The translations under genes and the position numbers were made by a program. Below, piece by piece: positions 25,895 to 35,238 of a stretch of 64,000 nucleotides of DNA. The stretch is from contig NC_013854.1 of NCBI RefSeq assembly GCF_000010725.1, positions 2,633,001-2,697,000 on the forward strand. The letters run 5' to 3'. The DNA comes from Azospirillum sp. B510 (GTDB lineage Bacteria > Pseudomonadota > Alphaproteobacteria > Azospirillales > Azospirillaceae). The notes beneath the pieces were generated by a model. The model saw nothing but the letters and a program-made list of their open reading frames with translations, had not been told where the DNA came from and searched no databases. Numbering within the stretch: position 1 is the first letter of the stretch; every line of letters starts with the position of its first letter.

Positions 25895-26638
25895 ATGCTG
25901 ACGCTGCTGCTGATCGTTTCCGCCTTCTTCGCCGGCGTGCTGAACGCCGTGGCCGGGGGCGGCAGCTTCCTGACCTTCCCGGCCCTGATCCTGGCCGGGG
26001 TGCCGCCGCTGAACGCCAACGCCACCAGCACCGTCGCGGTGTCGCCGGGCGCGCTGGCCAGCGCCTATGGCTACCGGCGGGAGCTGGGACGGATCCGCGA
26101 CATCCACCTGCCCTCGTTCCTCGGCGTCAGCCTGGTCGGCGGGCTGCTGGGCGCGCTGCTTCTGCTGTGGACGCCACAGCGGACCTTCGAGGCCATCGTC
26201 CCCTGGCTGCTGCTGTTCGCGACGCTGCTGTTCGCCGTCGGACCCAAGGCGTCGGCCTGGATCCGCCGCAATTTCACCATCGGCCACGGCACGGTGCTGG
26301 CGGTGCAGTTCCTGATCGCCGTCTATGGCGGCTATTTCGGCGGCGGCATCGGCATTCTGATCCTGGCCACGCTCGGCGTCTTCGGCCTGACCGACCTGCA
26401 TGCGATGAACGGGCTGAAGTCGCTGGTCGCCGGCTGTCTGAACGCGGTCGCGGTGGCCGCCTTCGTCGCCGGCGGCGCCGTCTATTGGACGGAGGCGCTG
26501 GTCATGCTGGTCGCCGCCATGGCCGGCGGCTATGCCGGCGCCTCGGTCGCCCGCCGCGTCCCGCCGCCGTTGCTGCGCAAGGCGGTGATCCTGGTGGGTG
26601 CGGCGATGACCGTCTATTTCTTCGTCACCAAAACCTGA
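25895..26638 (+). CDS. TSUP/TauE-SafE family membrane permease
   Basis: The 247-residue protein has seven or eight predicted membrane helices and the TSUP signature features: [19 protein letters not shown] near 14-32, [12 protein letters not shown] around 45-56, and a repeated half with [16 protein letters not shown] at about 140-155 and [13 protein letters not shown]. Such proteins move sulfite, sulfonates or other anions across the inner membrane. The substrate is not predictable here. The ATG at 25895 follows GGTGGGG. It is followed 33 bases later by rppH, but the two have no known functional link. Confidence 0.88.
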   Translation: MLTLLLIVSAFFAGVLNAVAGGGSFLTFPALILAGVPPLNANATSTVAVSPGALASAYGYRRELGRIRDIHLPSFLGVSLVGGLLGALLLLWTPQRTFEAIVPWLLLFATLLFAVGPKASAWIRRNFTIGHGTVLAVQFLIAVYGGYFGGGIGILILATLGVFGLTDLHAMNGLKSLVAGCLNAVAVAAFVAGGAVYWTEALVMLVAAMAGGYAGASVARRVPPPLLRKAVILVGAAMTVYFFVTKT

Positions 26639-26671
26639 ATCCTGGACCTGACCCGAACGGAGTTCCCCGGC

Positions 26672-27163
26672 ATGACCGCCCCCATCGACCGCAACAGCCT
26701 GCCCTACCGCCCCTGCGTCGGCATCATGCTGCTGAACGGGCGCGGCGAGGTCTTCGTCGCCAAGCGCTGCGGGTCGGAGGCCGACTGGCAGATGCCCCAG
26801 GGCGGCATCGACAAAGGCGAGGACGCCCGCACCGCCGCCTTCCGCGAGTTGGAGGAGGAGATCGGCACCGCCAAGGCCGACTTCATCGCCATGACCGCCG
26901 CCCCCCACCGCTACGACCTGCCCGACGATCTGCTTGGCAAGGCGTGGAAGGGCCGCTGGCGCGGGCAGGAGCAGATGTGGATGCTGGCGCGCTTCACCGG
27001 AACCGAGGCCGACATCCGGCTCGACACCGAGCATCCCGAATTCGACGCCTGGAAATGGGTCGACGCGGAGGAGTTGCCGGGCCTGATCGTCGCCTTCAAG
27101 CGTCCGGTCTATGAGTCCGTCCTGGCGGAGTTCCGCCCGTTGATCGCGCCGGCGAGAGGCTGA
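26672..27163 (+). CDS. rppH: RNA pyrophosphohydrolase (Nudix)
   Basis: RppH removes pyrophosphate from mRNA 5' ends and starts decay. The 163-residue protein has the Nudix box [22 protein letters not shown] (split for length: [10 protein letters not shown], then REL and EEEIG) at about 44-65. It also shows [11 protein letters not shown] at the start, WQMPQGG, and the [16 protein letters not shown]-terminus typical of the alphaproteobacterial enzyme. It is also known as IalA/invasion-associated protein. The ATG at 26672 follows CGGAG. Confidence 0.95.
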   Translation: MTAPIDRNSLPYRPCVGIMLLNGRGEVFVAKRCGSEADWQMPQGGIDKGEDARTAAFRELEEEIGTAKADFIAMTAAPHRYDLPDDLLGKAWKGRWRGQEQMWMLARFTGTEADIRLDTEHPEFDAWKWVDAEELPGLIVAFKRPVYESVLAEFRPLIAPARG

Positions 27164-27348
27164 CCAGCCACGCCGGGGCGCCGCTCCCCCCTCATGTCCC
27201 ATTATTGATTGCGGTTATCCCCAACTTCCTGCCGCCGCCGCCACCGTCCGAAACTTGCGGCTTAACGAATCCTTGAGACGCCTTCTGGCAACGTCGGTGC
27301 TGCAACCGTAATGCGCAAGAATGCGCCTGCCGTGGACGGAGGGGTGGC

Positions 27349-27663
27349 GTGTCTCTGATCAAATGGACGGAGGAGGAGGATGGGCGGCTCCGCCTGGGCC
27401 TGCCCAGCGACCTGGACCTGCCCATGGCGCAACCTCTGCTCGACAGCCTGCGCGCGGCCTTGAAGGCGTCGGCGGACGTCACCGTCCAGGCGGACGCGGT
27501 GGAACGCGTCAGCGCCGCCTGCGTCCAGGTTCTGGTGGTCGCCGCCCGCGACTCCGCCGAACGCGGGACGGCCTTCGCCGTCGCCGCCCCGTCCGAGATC
27601 CTGTCCGAAGCGTGCGAGGATCTGGGACTCGCCGCCTGGCTGAAGCAATGGAGCCGAGCGTGA
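27349..27663 (+). CDS. STAS-domain protein at the head of the chemosensory operon
   Basis: The 104-residue protein has an STAS (sulfate transporter and anti-sigma antagonist) fold: LGLPSDLDLPMAQPLLDSLRAAL, then the switch loop AVERVSAACVQVLVVAAR near 49-66. The usual phosphorylatable Asp-Ser is replaced by SAA, as in many STAS proteins that precede che genes. It may scaffold or bind a signalling partner. GTG 27349 has GGAGGGG upstream. The next gene overlaps by four bases. The preceding 185-base gap (27164-27348) is the likely promoter region but shows no clear box. Confidence 0.85.
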   Translation: MSLIKWTEEEDGRLRLGLPSDLDLPMAQPLLDSLRAALKASADVTVQADAVERVSAACVQVLVVAARDSAERGTAFAVAAPSEILSEACEDLGLAAWLKQWSRA

Positions 27664-28025
27664 AGAAGAAAGTGATGACGGTGGATGACTCGCGCACCAT
27701 GCGCGACATGGTGTCCTTCACCCTCAAGGGCGCCGGTTATGACGTGGTGGAGGCCGCCGACGGCCAGCAGGCGATGAGCGCCATCGCCACCACCAAGGTC
27801 GATCTGGTCATCACCGACCTGAACATGCCAGTGATGGACGGGCTGACGCTGATCCGCAGGCTGCGCGCCATCCCGGCCCACCGCACCCTGCCGATCCTGA
27901 TGCTGACCACCGAGGCGGACGACGCCAAGAAGGCCGAAGGCCGCGCCGCCGGGGCCACCGGCTGGATCGTGAAGCCCTTCAACCCCGACAAGCTGGTGTC
28001 GGTGGTGCAGAAGGTCTGCGGCTGA
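27660..28025 (+). CDS. cheY: Single-domain response regulator CheY
   Basis: The 121-residue receiver domain has the CheY pattern: KKVMTVDDSRTMRDMV (metal-binding Asp9 and Asp10), phosphorylation site Asp53 in VITDLNMPVMDG, Thr in LMLTTEADDAKK, and Lys in WIVKPFNPDKL. The GTG at 27660 overlaps the STAS gene's stop (GTGA) and has GGAG seven bases upstream. It is expected to receive phosphate from CheA (next gene). Whether it contacts flagellar motors or another output cannot be told, given that the operon ends in a partner-switching module. Confidence 0.93.
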   Translation: MKKKVMTVDDSRTMRDMVSFTLKGAGYDVVEAADGQQAMSAIATTKVDLVITDLNMPVMDGLTLIRRLRAIPAHRTLPILMLTTEADDAKKAEGRAAGATGWIVKPFNPDKLVSVVQKVCG

Positions 28026-28056
28026 CCGCGGCCGTCAGCGAGGAAGGGGAACAGCC

Positions 28057-30441
28057 GTGGACGATCTCAGCCGCTTCAAGCAGACCTACTTCGACGAGAG
28101 CGCCGAACTGCTGGCCGTCGCCGAAGCCGGACTGCTGCGCCTCGCCCCCGGCGAAATCGACATGGACGAGGTCAACGCGATCTTCCGCGCCGTCCATTCG
28201 ATCAAGGGCGGCGGCGGCGCCTTCGGATTCGGCGATCTGGTCGCCTTCGCCCATGAATTCGAAACGGTGATGGACGGCGTGCGCAACGCCGAGATCCCGG
28301 TCACCACCGAGCTGGTCGACACGCTGATCCGCGCCAACGACGTGCTGGCCCGCCTGCTGGCCCACGCCGCCGACGAAACGCAAGCGCCGGAGGGCACCAC
28401 CGGCGACACCGTCGCGGCCCTGCGCCGCTTCCTCGGCACGGGCGGCGCGCCCGCCACCGGGCCGGCCGCCGGGCCGGTCGCGGCGACGCCTGCCGTCTCC
28501 GCCCCTGCGGATGAGGAGGATGACGAGGCCGGCATCTTCGGCGACGCGCTGGCCGCCATCCAGGCCGCCCGCGACGATCCGCCGCTATCCGCCGGCCAGA
28601 CGGCCGGAGGCCCGATCGCCGGAAGCCCGGTTCCGGACGGAAAGGTCCGCTGGACCATCCAGTTCCGCCCGAAGGCCGAACTGCTGCTGTCGGGCAACGA
28701 GCCGACCTTCATGCTGCGCGCCCTGCGCCGGCTGGGCGACGCCGGGATCGTCTGCCATCTGGACGGCCTGCCCGCCCTGCGCGACCTCGACGCCGAGCTG
28801 CTGCACCTGTCCTGGACGGTGACGCTGCTGGCCGATCCGCGGATCGACCGCGCCCGCATCGACGACGTGTTCGAATTCGTCGCCGACGATTGCGACATCC
28901 GCATCAGCGCCGAGGCGCCGCCGCCCGCGGTCATCCCGCCGACCCAGGCCGCGACGGCCGACCCGCTCCCCACCCCCCTGTCCACAACCCTGCCCACTCC
29001 CTTGCCCACGCCCTTGCCCGCCATCCAGCCGGCCGCCACCGTTCCGGAACCGGCGGAAGCCCAGGCGGCCTCGACAGCCGCGGCCGTTCCGGCGACCCCG
29101 GCGGCGACCACCTCCGGCACGGCGAAGCCGGGGGACGGGGCCAGGCGGGCGAATGGCGGCGCCACCGGTGGCGACCATGCCGGGCCGACCACCCACACCA
29201 TCCGCGTCGATCTCGACAAGATCGACCGGCTGGTCAACATGGTCGGCGAGATGGTCATCACCCAGGCGATGATCGCCGAGCATCTGCGCGACCTTCCGCC
29301 CGGCCAGTTCCAGGAGTTGCTGGAGGGGCTGGAGGGGCTGGCGCAGCACACCCGCGAGTTGCGCGAGAGCGTGATGTCGATCCGCGCCCAGCCGGTCTCC
29401 AGCGTCTTTTCGCGCATGCCCCGGCTGGTGCGCGAATGTGCCGCGGCCACCGGCAAGGAGGTGATGCTGGTCACCTCGGGCGAGACGACGGAGGTCGACA
29501 AGACGGTCGTCGAGAATCTCGTCGACCCGCTGACCCACATGATCCGCAACTCCATCGACCATGGGCTGGAGGGGCCGGAGGAGCGGGAGCGCGTCGGCAA
29601 GCCGCGCGCCGGCACCGTCCATCTCTCGGCCGCCCACCGCTCCGGCCGCATCGTGATCGAGGTGACCGACGACGGCCGTGGCATCAACCGCGCCAAGGTG
29701 CTGTCCAAGGCGATCGAAAAGGGGCTGCTCCAGCCCGGTGCCAGCCTGTCGGACGAGGAGATCGACAATCTGATCTTCCTGCCCGGCTTCTCCACGGCCG
29801 ATCAGGTGTCGAACCTGTCCGGCCGTGGTGTCGGCATGGATGTGGTGCGGCGGAACATCTCCAGCCTGGGCGGACGCATCGGCGTCTATTCGACGCCGGG
29901 CGAGGGCTCGCGCTTCGTCCTGTCGCTGCCGCTGACGCTGGCGGTGCTGGACGGCATGGTGATCTCGGTCGGCGACGAGCGCTTCGTCCTGCCGCTGACC
30001 AACATCGTGGAAAGCCTGCGCCCGAAGCCGGCCGACCTGCATGGGCTGGTCAACAAGTGCGACGTCATGATGGCGCGCGGCGAATATGTGCGGCTGGTGC
30101 ATCTGCACCGGCTGTTCGGCATTCCCAAGGCCATCGACGACGCCACCAAGGGGCTGGTCGTGCTGGTGGAGACCGAGGACGGCTCCCGCCTCGGGCTGGT
30201 GGTGGATGAGGTGCTGGGCCAGCAGCAGGTCGTCATCAAGAGCCTGGAGGCCAATTTCCGCCGGCTGGACGGCGTGGCCGCCGCGACCATCCTGGGCGAC
30301 GGCCGGGTCGCGCTGATTCTCGACGTCGCCGGCTTGCGCGAAATGAGCCGCCATGGCGGCGACTCCCCGTCCATTCCCGCGTCCCCATCCCTGTCCGCCC
30401 CGGCGGGCAGGTTCGACCAGCATCAACGCCAAATGGTTTGA
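28057..30441 (+). CDS. cheA: Chemotaxis histidine kinase CheA
   Basis: The 794-residue kinase has an Hpt domain (FRAVHSIKGGGGAFGF, phosphorylated His47), a P2-like segment around 200-290 (WTIQFRPKAELLLSGNEPTFML), and a Pro/Thr/Ala-rich linker. The dimerisation domain follows (about 385-445: VDLDKIDRLVNMVGEMVITQ). The HATPase has N box HMIRNSIDHGLE, G1 VTDDGRGIN, G2 GFSTADQVSNLSGRGVG. A CheW-like regulatory domain fills the C-terminus from about 635. GTG 28057 follows GGGGAACAG. It is the central kinase of a second chemosensory system and probably phosphorylates CheY, CheB and possibly the two response-regulator phosphatases downstream. Confidence 0.96.
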   Translation: MDDLSRFKQTYFDESAELLAVAEAGLLRLAPGEIDMDEVNAIFRAVHSIKGGGGAFGFGDLVAFAHEFETVMDGVRNAEIPVTTELVDTLIRANDVLARLLAHAADETQAPEGTTGDTVAALRRFLGTGGAPATGPAAGPVAATPAVSAPADEEDDEAGIFGDALAAIQAARDDPPLSAGQTAGGPIAGSPVPDGKVRWTIQFRPKAELLLSGNEPTFMLRALRRLGDAGIVCHLDGLPALRDLDAELLHLSWTVTLLADPRIDRARIDDVFEFVADDCDIRISAEAPPPAVIPPTQAATADPLPTPLSTTLPTPLPTPLPAIQPAATVPEPAEAQAASTAAAVPATPAATTSGTAKPGDGARRANGGATGGDHAGPTTHTIRVDLDKIDRLVNMVGEMVITQAMIAEHLRDLPPGQFQELLEGLEGLAQHTRELRESVMSIRAQPVSSVFSRMPRLVRECAAATGKEVMLVTSGETTEVDKTVVENLVDPLTHMIRNSIDHGLEGPEERERVGKPRAGTVHLSAAHRSGRIVIEVTDDGRGINRAKVLSKAIEKGLLQPGASLSDEEIDNLIFLPGFSTADQVSNLSGRGVGMDVVRRNISSLGGRIGVYSTPGEGSRFVLSLPLTLAVLDGMVISVGDERFVLPLTNIVESLRPKPADLHGLVNKCDVMMARGEYVRLVHLHRLFGIPKAIDDATKGLVVLVETEDGSRLGLVVDEVLGQQQVVIKSLEANFRRLDGVAAATILGDGRVALILDVAGLREMSRHGGDSPSIPASPSLSAPAGRFDQHQRQMV

Positions 30442-30450
30442 GGCACAGCG

Positions 30451-30996
30451 ATGAGCAGCTCCACCGCGATCGCCCCCGTCAGCTCCCGCGGCGACATCCA
30501 ATCCGCCGGCGCCGGCGCCAACGGGATCGAAGAGCAATACGTCACCTTCACGGTCGGCAGCGAGGAATATGGTGTCAACATCCTCGCGGTCAGGGAAATC
30601 CGCGGCTGGACACCGGAAAGCCGCCTGCCCAATCTCCCCGATTATGTGCGCGGGGTCATCAACCTGCGCGGCATCATCATCCCGATCTTCGACCTGCGCG
30701 CCCGCTTCGGCGGCGGACCGACCGATGTGACGAAACGCCATGTGGTGGTGGTGATCCAGGTTGGCGAGCGCACGCGCGGCATCCTCGTCGACGCCATCTC
30801 CGACATCCTGACCATTGGCCATGAGGCGATCAAACCGCCCCCGGACGTCGACAGCGGTCTGGTGGATGCCGAATATCTCAGCGGCCTCTACACCGCCGAG
30901 AACCGGATGGTGACCCTGCTCAATGTCGAGAAGCTGTTCGCGGGGGAACATGTCGATCACGACACCCAAGCGCGCGCGACGGCGGAGCGGCACTGA
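30451..30996 (+). CDS. cheW: Chemotaxis coupling protein CheW
   Basis: The 181-residue protein has a short Ser/Ala-rich lead and a CheW domain: QYVTFTVGSEEYGVNILAVREIRGW, VRGVINLRGIIIPIFDLRARFG, VVVVIQVGERTRGILVDAISDIL, and EYLSGLYTAENRMVTLLNVEKLF. It links chemoreceptors to CheA in the array. The ATG at 30451 is nine bases after the cheA stop. Downstream is not an intact gene but the remnant of a chemoreceptor (31041-31282). Confidence 0.95.
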   Translation: MSSSTAIAPVSSRGDIQSAGAGANGIEEQYVTFTVGSEEYGVNILAVREIRGWTPESRLPNLPDYVRGVINLRGIIIPIFDLRARFGGGPTDVTKRHVVVVIQVGERTRGILVDAISDILTIGHEAIKPPPDVDSGLVDAEYLSGLYTAENRMVTLLNVEKLFAGEHVDHDTQARATAERH

Positions 30997-31040
30997 CGGC
31001 GGACCCGACCTCGACCGCAACCGCGGACGGCGGCGGACAG

Positions 31041-31282
31041 GTGAAGGAGAGCGGCGCTCCGCTGTCGGAGATCGCGCGGGCGACGGCCGAACAGGCCGCC
31101 GGCCCGGACGAGGTGAACATCGCCATTTCCCGGAAGGGCGAAATGACGCAGAGGGACGCGGCGCCGGCCGAGGAAAGCCTTGCCGCGCCCGGTCACTGGA
31201 GGAGCAGGCCGATGAGATGCGGCAACGGATGACTTTCTTCACCCTGGACCACGACGCCCGGCGCGTTGTCCAATCACCTTGA
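31041..31282 (+). pseudogene. Decayed chemoreceptor C-terminal fragment
   Basis: The fragment reads SEIARATAEQAAGPDEVNIA, then EMTQRDAAPAEESLAAP in one frame. It switches near 31185 to ARSLEEQADEMRQRM and FFTLD in the frame one base away, ending at a stop near 31282. Intact receptors read like EIA-ATAEQ..G..EVN.AI..MDEMTQQNAALVEE..AA..SLEEQA. A receptor is usually encoded next to cheW, so this gene probably was lost here. The rest of 30997-31316 has no other gene. Confidence 0.8.
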
Positions 31283-31316
31283 CGCCCCTCCCCCCGACAC
31301 CGATGCCCGTATCGCG

Positions 31317-32228
31317 ATGACAGCCCACCCGCCAGCCCTGTCGACCGATCCTGCGACGCCGCAGCGCGCTCCGGCCGCGGTCTTCGGCAGCGTGCGCGAG
31401 TTCCGTTTCGAGCGGCGGCATTTCGACCTGATCGTCGGGCTGCTCCATCAATTGGCCGGCATCGCGCTGGCCCCGCACAAGGCCGAGATGGTCTATGCCC
31501 GGCTGGCGCGCCGCCTGCGCGAGCTGCGGCTGCCCGACTTCGATGCCTATTGCGCCCTGTTGCGGGACGAGGGCGGCGCGCGCGAGATCGGTTTCCTGGT
31601 CAATGCGCTGACCACCAACCTGACCAGCTTCTACCGTGAATCGCACCATTTCGACTTCCTCGCCGCCACGGTCCTGCCGGAGGTCCGGGCGCTGAACGCC
31701 GGCCGGCCGAAGCCCCGGCTGCGGCTGTGGTCAGCCGGCTGCTCGTCGGGGCCGGAACCCTACACCATGGCGATGGTGCTGGTTTCCACCATGGGGACGG
31801 AGCTGCGCCGCTGGAACGCCCGCATCCTCGCCACCGACATCGATACCCACATGGTGGACACCGCCCGGCGGGGCATCTACCCGCTGTCGGGCGCCACCGG
31901 CATTCCGCCCGCCATCCGTCAGCGCTTCACCCAGGACATCCGCCTGAACGGCGAGCCGGCGGTGGCGATGGGCGAGGATCTGAAACGCCTCGTCACCGTC
32001 AAACCACTGAATTTGTTGGAACATTGGCCGATGACGGGCCCGTTCGACGCCATCTTCTGCCGCAATGTCCTGATTTACTTCGACCGCCGTGGCCGGACCC
32101 AGGTGATCGAGAATTTCGCCCGGATGCTCCGACCCGGCGGCTATCTGTTCCTCGGCCACTCGGAAAGCCTCTATGGCGTGTCGAGCCTGTTCCGTCAGGC
32201 CGGGCCGACGATCTACCGGAGGGATTGA
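31317..32228 (+). CDS. cheR: Chemoreceptor glutamate methyltransferase CheR
   Basis: CheR methylates glutamates of chemoreceptors with SAM. The 303-residue protein has the N-terminal all-helical CheR domain (FELI-type: HFDLIVGLLHQLAGIALAPHK, RRLRELRLPDFDAY), SFYRE near 115-119, the SAM-binding WSAGCSSGPEPYTMAM around 140-155, ILATDID near 178-184, and FDAIFCRNVLIYFD near 255-268. It lies three bases before cheD. The ATG at 31317 has a poor ribosome binding site, and TTG 31266 would add 17 residues, so the start is uncertain. The remaining soluble receptor of this operon (34037) may be a substrate. Confidence 0.94.
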   Translation: MTAHPPALSTDPATPQRAPAAVFGSVREFRFERRHFDLIVGLLHQLAGIALAPHKAEMVYARLARRLRELRLPDFDAYCALLRDEGGAREIGFLVNALTTNLTSFYRESHHFDFLAATVLPEVRALNAGRPKPRLRLWSAGCSSGPEPYTMAMVLVSTMGTELRRWNARILATDIDTHMVDTARRGIYPLSGATGIPPAIRQRFTQDIRLNGEPAVAMGEDLKRLVTVKPLNLLEHWPMTGPFDAIFCRNVLIYFDRRGRTQVIENFARMLRPGGYLFLGHSESLYGVSSLFRQAGPTIYRRD

Positions 32229-32231
32229 GCG

Positions 32232-32906
32232 ATGACCTCCTTTCCCCCCGGCACCCCTGGTTCCGAGCCCGCGGACCTGCTCCACCGCCTGGGCAGCGGG
32301 CGCTATTTCAATCACGAGTTCAACGTCGAGACGATCAAGATCGCGCTGGGGGAGCAGGCGGTCAGCGACCGCCCGGATCTGATGATCGCGACGACTCTGG
32401 GCTCCTGCGTGGCCGCCTGCATCCATGATCCGGTACGGGGCATCGGCGGCATGAACCATTTCATGCTGCCGGATGTTCCGGCGAGCGAGTTGGAGGGCGA
32501 GGGGCTTGCCGCGCATTACGGCTCGGTCGCGATGGCACGGCTGATCAAAAGCCTGCTGACCGCCGGCGCCGAGCATGGGCGCCTACAGGTCAAGCTGTTC
32601 GGCGGCGGCCGCGTGATCGACTCGAGCTATGACATCGGCGGGCTGAACAGCCGCTTCGCGCTGGAGTATGTGCGGGCGGAAAGGCTGATCCTGGCGGGTC
32701 ATGATCTGGGGGGCGATTCCGCCCGCCGGCTGCATTATTTCCCGCACAGCGGCCGGGCGCTGCGCCGTCTGCTTCGACCGGAGGCGGCGGCCGACACCGT
32801 CATCCACGAACGGCGGCTCTTCACCCGCCTGAGCCGCCCCACCGGGGCGGGCGGGGGGAAGGGTGCGATCGATCCGGGCGCGCCTTCCGAGCCGGGAGGG
32901 ATCTGA
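32232..32906 (+). CDS. cheD: Chemoreceptor glutamine deamidase CheD
   Basis: CheD deamidates receptor glutamines and can interact with CheC-type phosphatases. The 224-residue protein has ATTLGSCVAACIHDP (catalytic Cys, about 58-72), GGMNHFMLPD (catalytic His) and the AELFGGG-like VKLFGGGRVI. The C-terminal tail (KGAIDPGAPSEPG) is an extension. ATG 32232 is three bases after cheR, and cheB follows three bases after this gene, so R, D and B are probably translated together. Confidence 0.92.
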   Translation: MTSFPPGTPGSEPADLLHRLGSGRYFNHEFNVETIKIALGEQAVSDRPDLMIATTLGSCVAACIHDPVRGIGGMNHFMLPDVPASELEGEGLAAHYGSVAMARLIKSLLTAGAEHGRLQVKLFGGGRVIDSSYDIGGLNSRFALEYVRAERLILAGHDLGGDSARRLHYFPHSGRALRRLLRPEAAADTVIHERRLFTRLSRPTGAGGGKGAIDPGAPSEPGGI

Positions 32907-32909
32907 CCG

Positions 32910-33971
32910 ATGTCCAGACCGATCCGTGTCGTCATCGTCGACGACAGCGCGCTGATGCGCGAGATGCTGAAGGACATCCTCACCCGCGAACCGGGGATGG
33001 AGGTGGCCGGCGTCGCCCGCGACGCCTTCGAAGCGCGCGAGGTCATCAAGGCCACCAATCCCGATGTCATCACGCTGGATGTCGAGATGCCCAAGATGGA
33101 CGGGCTGTCCTTCCTGGAGAAGATCATGACCCTGCGGCCGACGCCGGTCATCATGGTCTCCTCCCTGACCAGCGAGGGGTCCGACGCCGCCATCCGCGCG
33201 CTGGAACTGGGGGCGGTCGACTGCGTCGCCAAGCCCGGCGGCCCCGACGGGCATGGCTTCGAGGCGACGGCGCTGGAACTGGTCTCCAAGATCCGCGTCG
33301 CCGCCACCGCCCGGCTGACCATGCGCCGCCCGTCACCCGCCCATGGCGTTCTGCCGACACCGCGGCGCGCGGGATCGGGCAAGCGGCTGATCGCCATCGG
33401 CGCCTCGACCGGCGGGGTGGAGCGCATCCGCGACGTGCTGGCCACCATGCCGGCCGACTGCCCCCCCATCGTCATCACCCAGCATATGGGCCCCAGCTAT
33501 GTGCCGAGCTTCGCCGCCCGGCTGGACCGGCTGTCGGCCCCGGCCGTGCGGGTCGCCGCCCATGGCGACCGCCCTGCCCAGGGGCTGGTGCTGATCGCCC
33601 CCGGAGACCGCCATCTCGCCATCCTCCGCGACACCGCCGGCTTCGTCTGCCACATCCAGGACACCCCGCCCGTCAGCGGCCACCGCCCATCGGTCGATGT
33701 GCTGTTCGCCTCCGTCGCCAAGGCGGCCGGCGGCAACGCGGTCGGCGTCATCCTGTCCGGCATGGGCCGCGACGGCGCCATCGGCATGAAGGCGATGCTC
33801 GATGCCGGCGCCTTCACCATCGGCGAGCAGGAATCGAGCTGCGTCGTCTACGGAATGCCGCGCGCCGCCAGGGAGGCCGGCGCGGTCATGGTCGAGTTGC
33901 CGCTTGCCCAAATCCCCGCCGAGATGCTGCGCGCCTTCGACGCTGTCGGCGAACGGCCCCGCCCCGCCTGA
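32910..33971 (+). CDS. cheB: Chemoreceptor methylesterase response regulator CheB
   Basis: CheB removes methyl groups from receptors when phosphorylated by CheA. The 353-residue protein has a receiver domain (VVIVDDSALM, phospho-site Asp57 in TLDVEMPKMDG, Lys in VAKPGGP) and a C-terminal methylesterase: catalytic Ser in IGASTGGVERI (about 162-170), His in TQHMGPSYVPSF (about 190-200) and Asp in GMGRDGAIGM (about 285-294). ATG 32910 is three bases after cheD. Confidence 0.96.
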   Translation: MSRPIRVVIVDDSALMREMLKDILTREPGMEVAGVARDAFEAREVIKATNPDVITLDVEMPKMDGLSFLEKIMTLRPTPVIMVSSLTSEGSDAAIRALELGAVDCVAKPGGPDGHGFEATALELVSKIRVAATARLTMRRPSPAHGVLPTPRRAGSGKRLIAIGASTGGVERIRDVLATMPADCPPIVITQHMGPSYVPSFAARLDRLSAPAVRVAAHGDRPAQGLVLIAPGDRHLAILRDTAGFVCHIQDTPPVSGHRPSVDVLFASVAKAAGGNAVGVILSGMGRDGAIGMKAMLDAGAFTIGEQESSCVVYGMPRAAREAGAVMVELPLAQIPAEMLRAFDAVGERPRPA

Positions 33972-34036
33972 TCCGATCCATTCCGACCCGATCCGATCTG
34001 GCGGGCATCGGGGCCGAGTTTCCAAGGAGCACCAGT

Positions 34037-35185
34037 ATGTTCAGCCGCGCTTCCCATGATGCCGCCCGGACCGGCCTGCCCGAAGCCGCGCCGGCGCTGC
34101 CGGACCCTCCCCCCGATGGCGGCGGGGGCAAGGTCGCCGTCACCGCGGAGCTTCTGTCGACCTGGCTCGGCTTCGCCGACGTCCAGCGCCGCACGCTCGA
34201 CATCGTCCAGGGCGAGCTGACCCGCACCTCGAACCATGTCGAGACCTCCACCCTCGACCTGTCCGAGCGTTTCCGCGAACTGGCGGAGAAGGCGCTTCAG
34301 CAGTCCGAGCGGGTGGCCCAGATCGTCGCCATGGCCGGCACGGTCGAGGTCGACGGCGAACGGGTGCCGCTCGACACGCTGGTTGTCGGGATGCAGGACA
34401 TCATCACCGACATGGTGACCAACATCGTCACCCTGTCGCGCCATGCCATGAGCATGGTCTATCTGCTGGACGACGTGCAGAAGGACGTCGCCGAGCTGGA
34501 GAAATCGATCGGCGACATCGACGGCATCAACCGCCAGACCAACTTCCTGGCGCTGAACGCCACCATCGAGGCCAGCCGCGCCGGCGAGGCCGGGCGCACC
34601 TTCGCCGTGGTGGCGCAGGAGGTCCGGCACCTCTCGCGTTCCACCGCCGATCTGGCGGACCGGATGCGCGGCACGGTCACCGCCGTGGTCAAGGGCGTGC
34701 GCAACGGCCATGACATCCTGCGCCAGATCGCCAACACCGACATGTCGCCGCAGATGCTGGCGAAGGAACGCGTCGACAAGACGATGGACAGCCTGGTCGC
34801 CCAGACCAGCCATTTCCAGTCGGTCCTGGAGACGGCGGCCTCGGTGTCGTCCGACATGTCCGCCACCATCGCCCATGTCATCACCGGCATGCAGTTCCAG
34901 GATCTGACCAAGCAGCGGATCGAGGCGATCAATGACAGCCTCGCCATCATGAGCGCCGGGCTGGGCGAGTTGGAGAACCGCATCCGCGATCAGGTCCCTC
35001 CGGGCATCGGCGGGCGGGAGCCGCAGGAATGGCTGAACCAGCTGATGGGCCGTTTCACCCTGAGCGAAATGCGCGAGCGCTTCGTCCGCAAGCTGCTGCT
35101 GGAAGGCACGGCGCTGGACGAGAATGGCGTGCTGGACGTCGATGCCGCAGGGGGCGGAGGGGGGGGGGATATCGAACTCTTCTAG
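34037..35185 (+). CDS. Soluble chemoreceptor-like protein
   Basis: The 382-residue protein has no membrane segment or signal peptide. Its middle contains the receptor hairpin tip (about 168-195: [20 protein letters not shown], then AGRTFAVVAQEVRHLS), the site that binds CheA and CheW. A coiled-coil lead has SSERF-type helices. The C-terminal part has FQDLTKQRIEAI, seen in short cytosolic receptors. It lacks a ligand-binding domain, so its input must be internal or come by partner proteins. It ends in a glycine run and DIELF. AAGGAGC precedes the ATG. It lies 65 bases after cheB. Confidence 0.9.
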   Translation: MFSRASHDAARTGLPEAAPALPDPPPDGGGGKVAVTAELLSTWLGFADVQRRTLDIVQGELTRTSNHVETSTLDLSERFRELAEKALQQSERVAQIVAMAGTVEVDGERVPLDTLVVGMQDIITDMVTNIVTLSRHAMSMVYLLDDVQKDVAELEKSIGDIDGINRQTNFLALNATIEASRAGEAGRTFAVVAQEVRHLSRSTADLADRMRGTVTAVVKGVRNGHDILRQIANTDMSPQMLAKERVDKTMDSLVAQTSHFQSVLETAASVSSDMSATIAHVITGMQFQDLTKQRIEAINDSLAIMSAGLGELENRIRDQVPPGIGGREPQEWLNQLMGRFTLSEMRERFVRKLLLEGTALDENGVLDVDAAGGGGGGDIELF

Positions 35186-35238
35186 CCCGCCATCCCGGCC
35201 ATCTGTACAGTGGGCCATCATTCCGGAAAGACGGACGC

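Noticed and set aside
25730..27202. N-terminal extension of proA back to 27202
   Set aside because: The conserved ProA start [14 protein letters not shown] at 25729 has a good ribosome binding site. The extension lies antisense to the TSUP and rppH genes.
28585..31242. Long minus-strand open frame opposite cheA and cheW
   Set aside because: It is antisense to two certain genes, is rich in Arg and His and has no domain.
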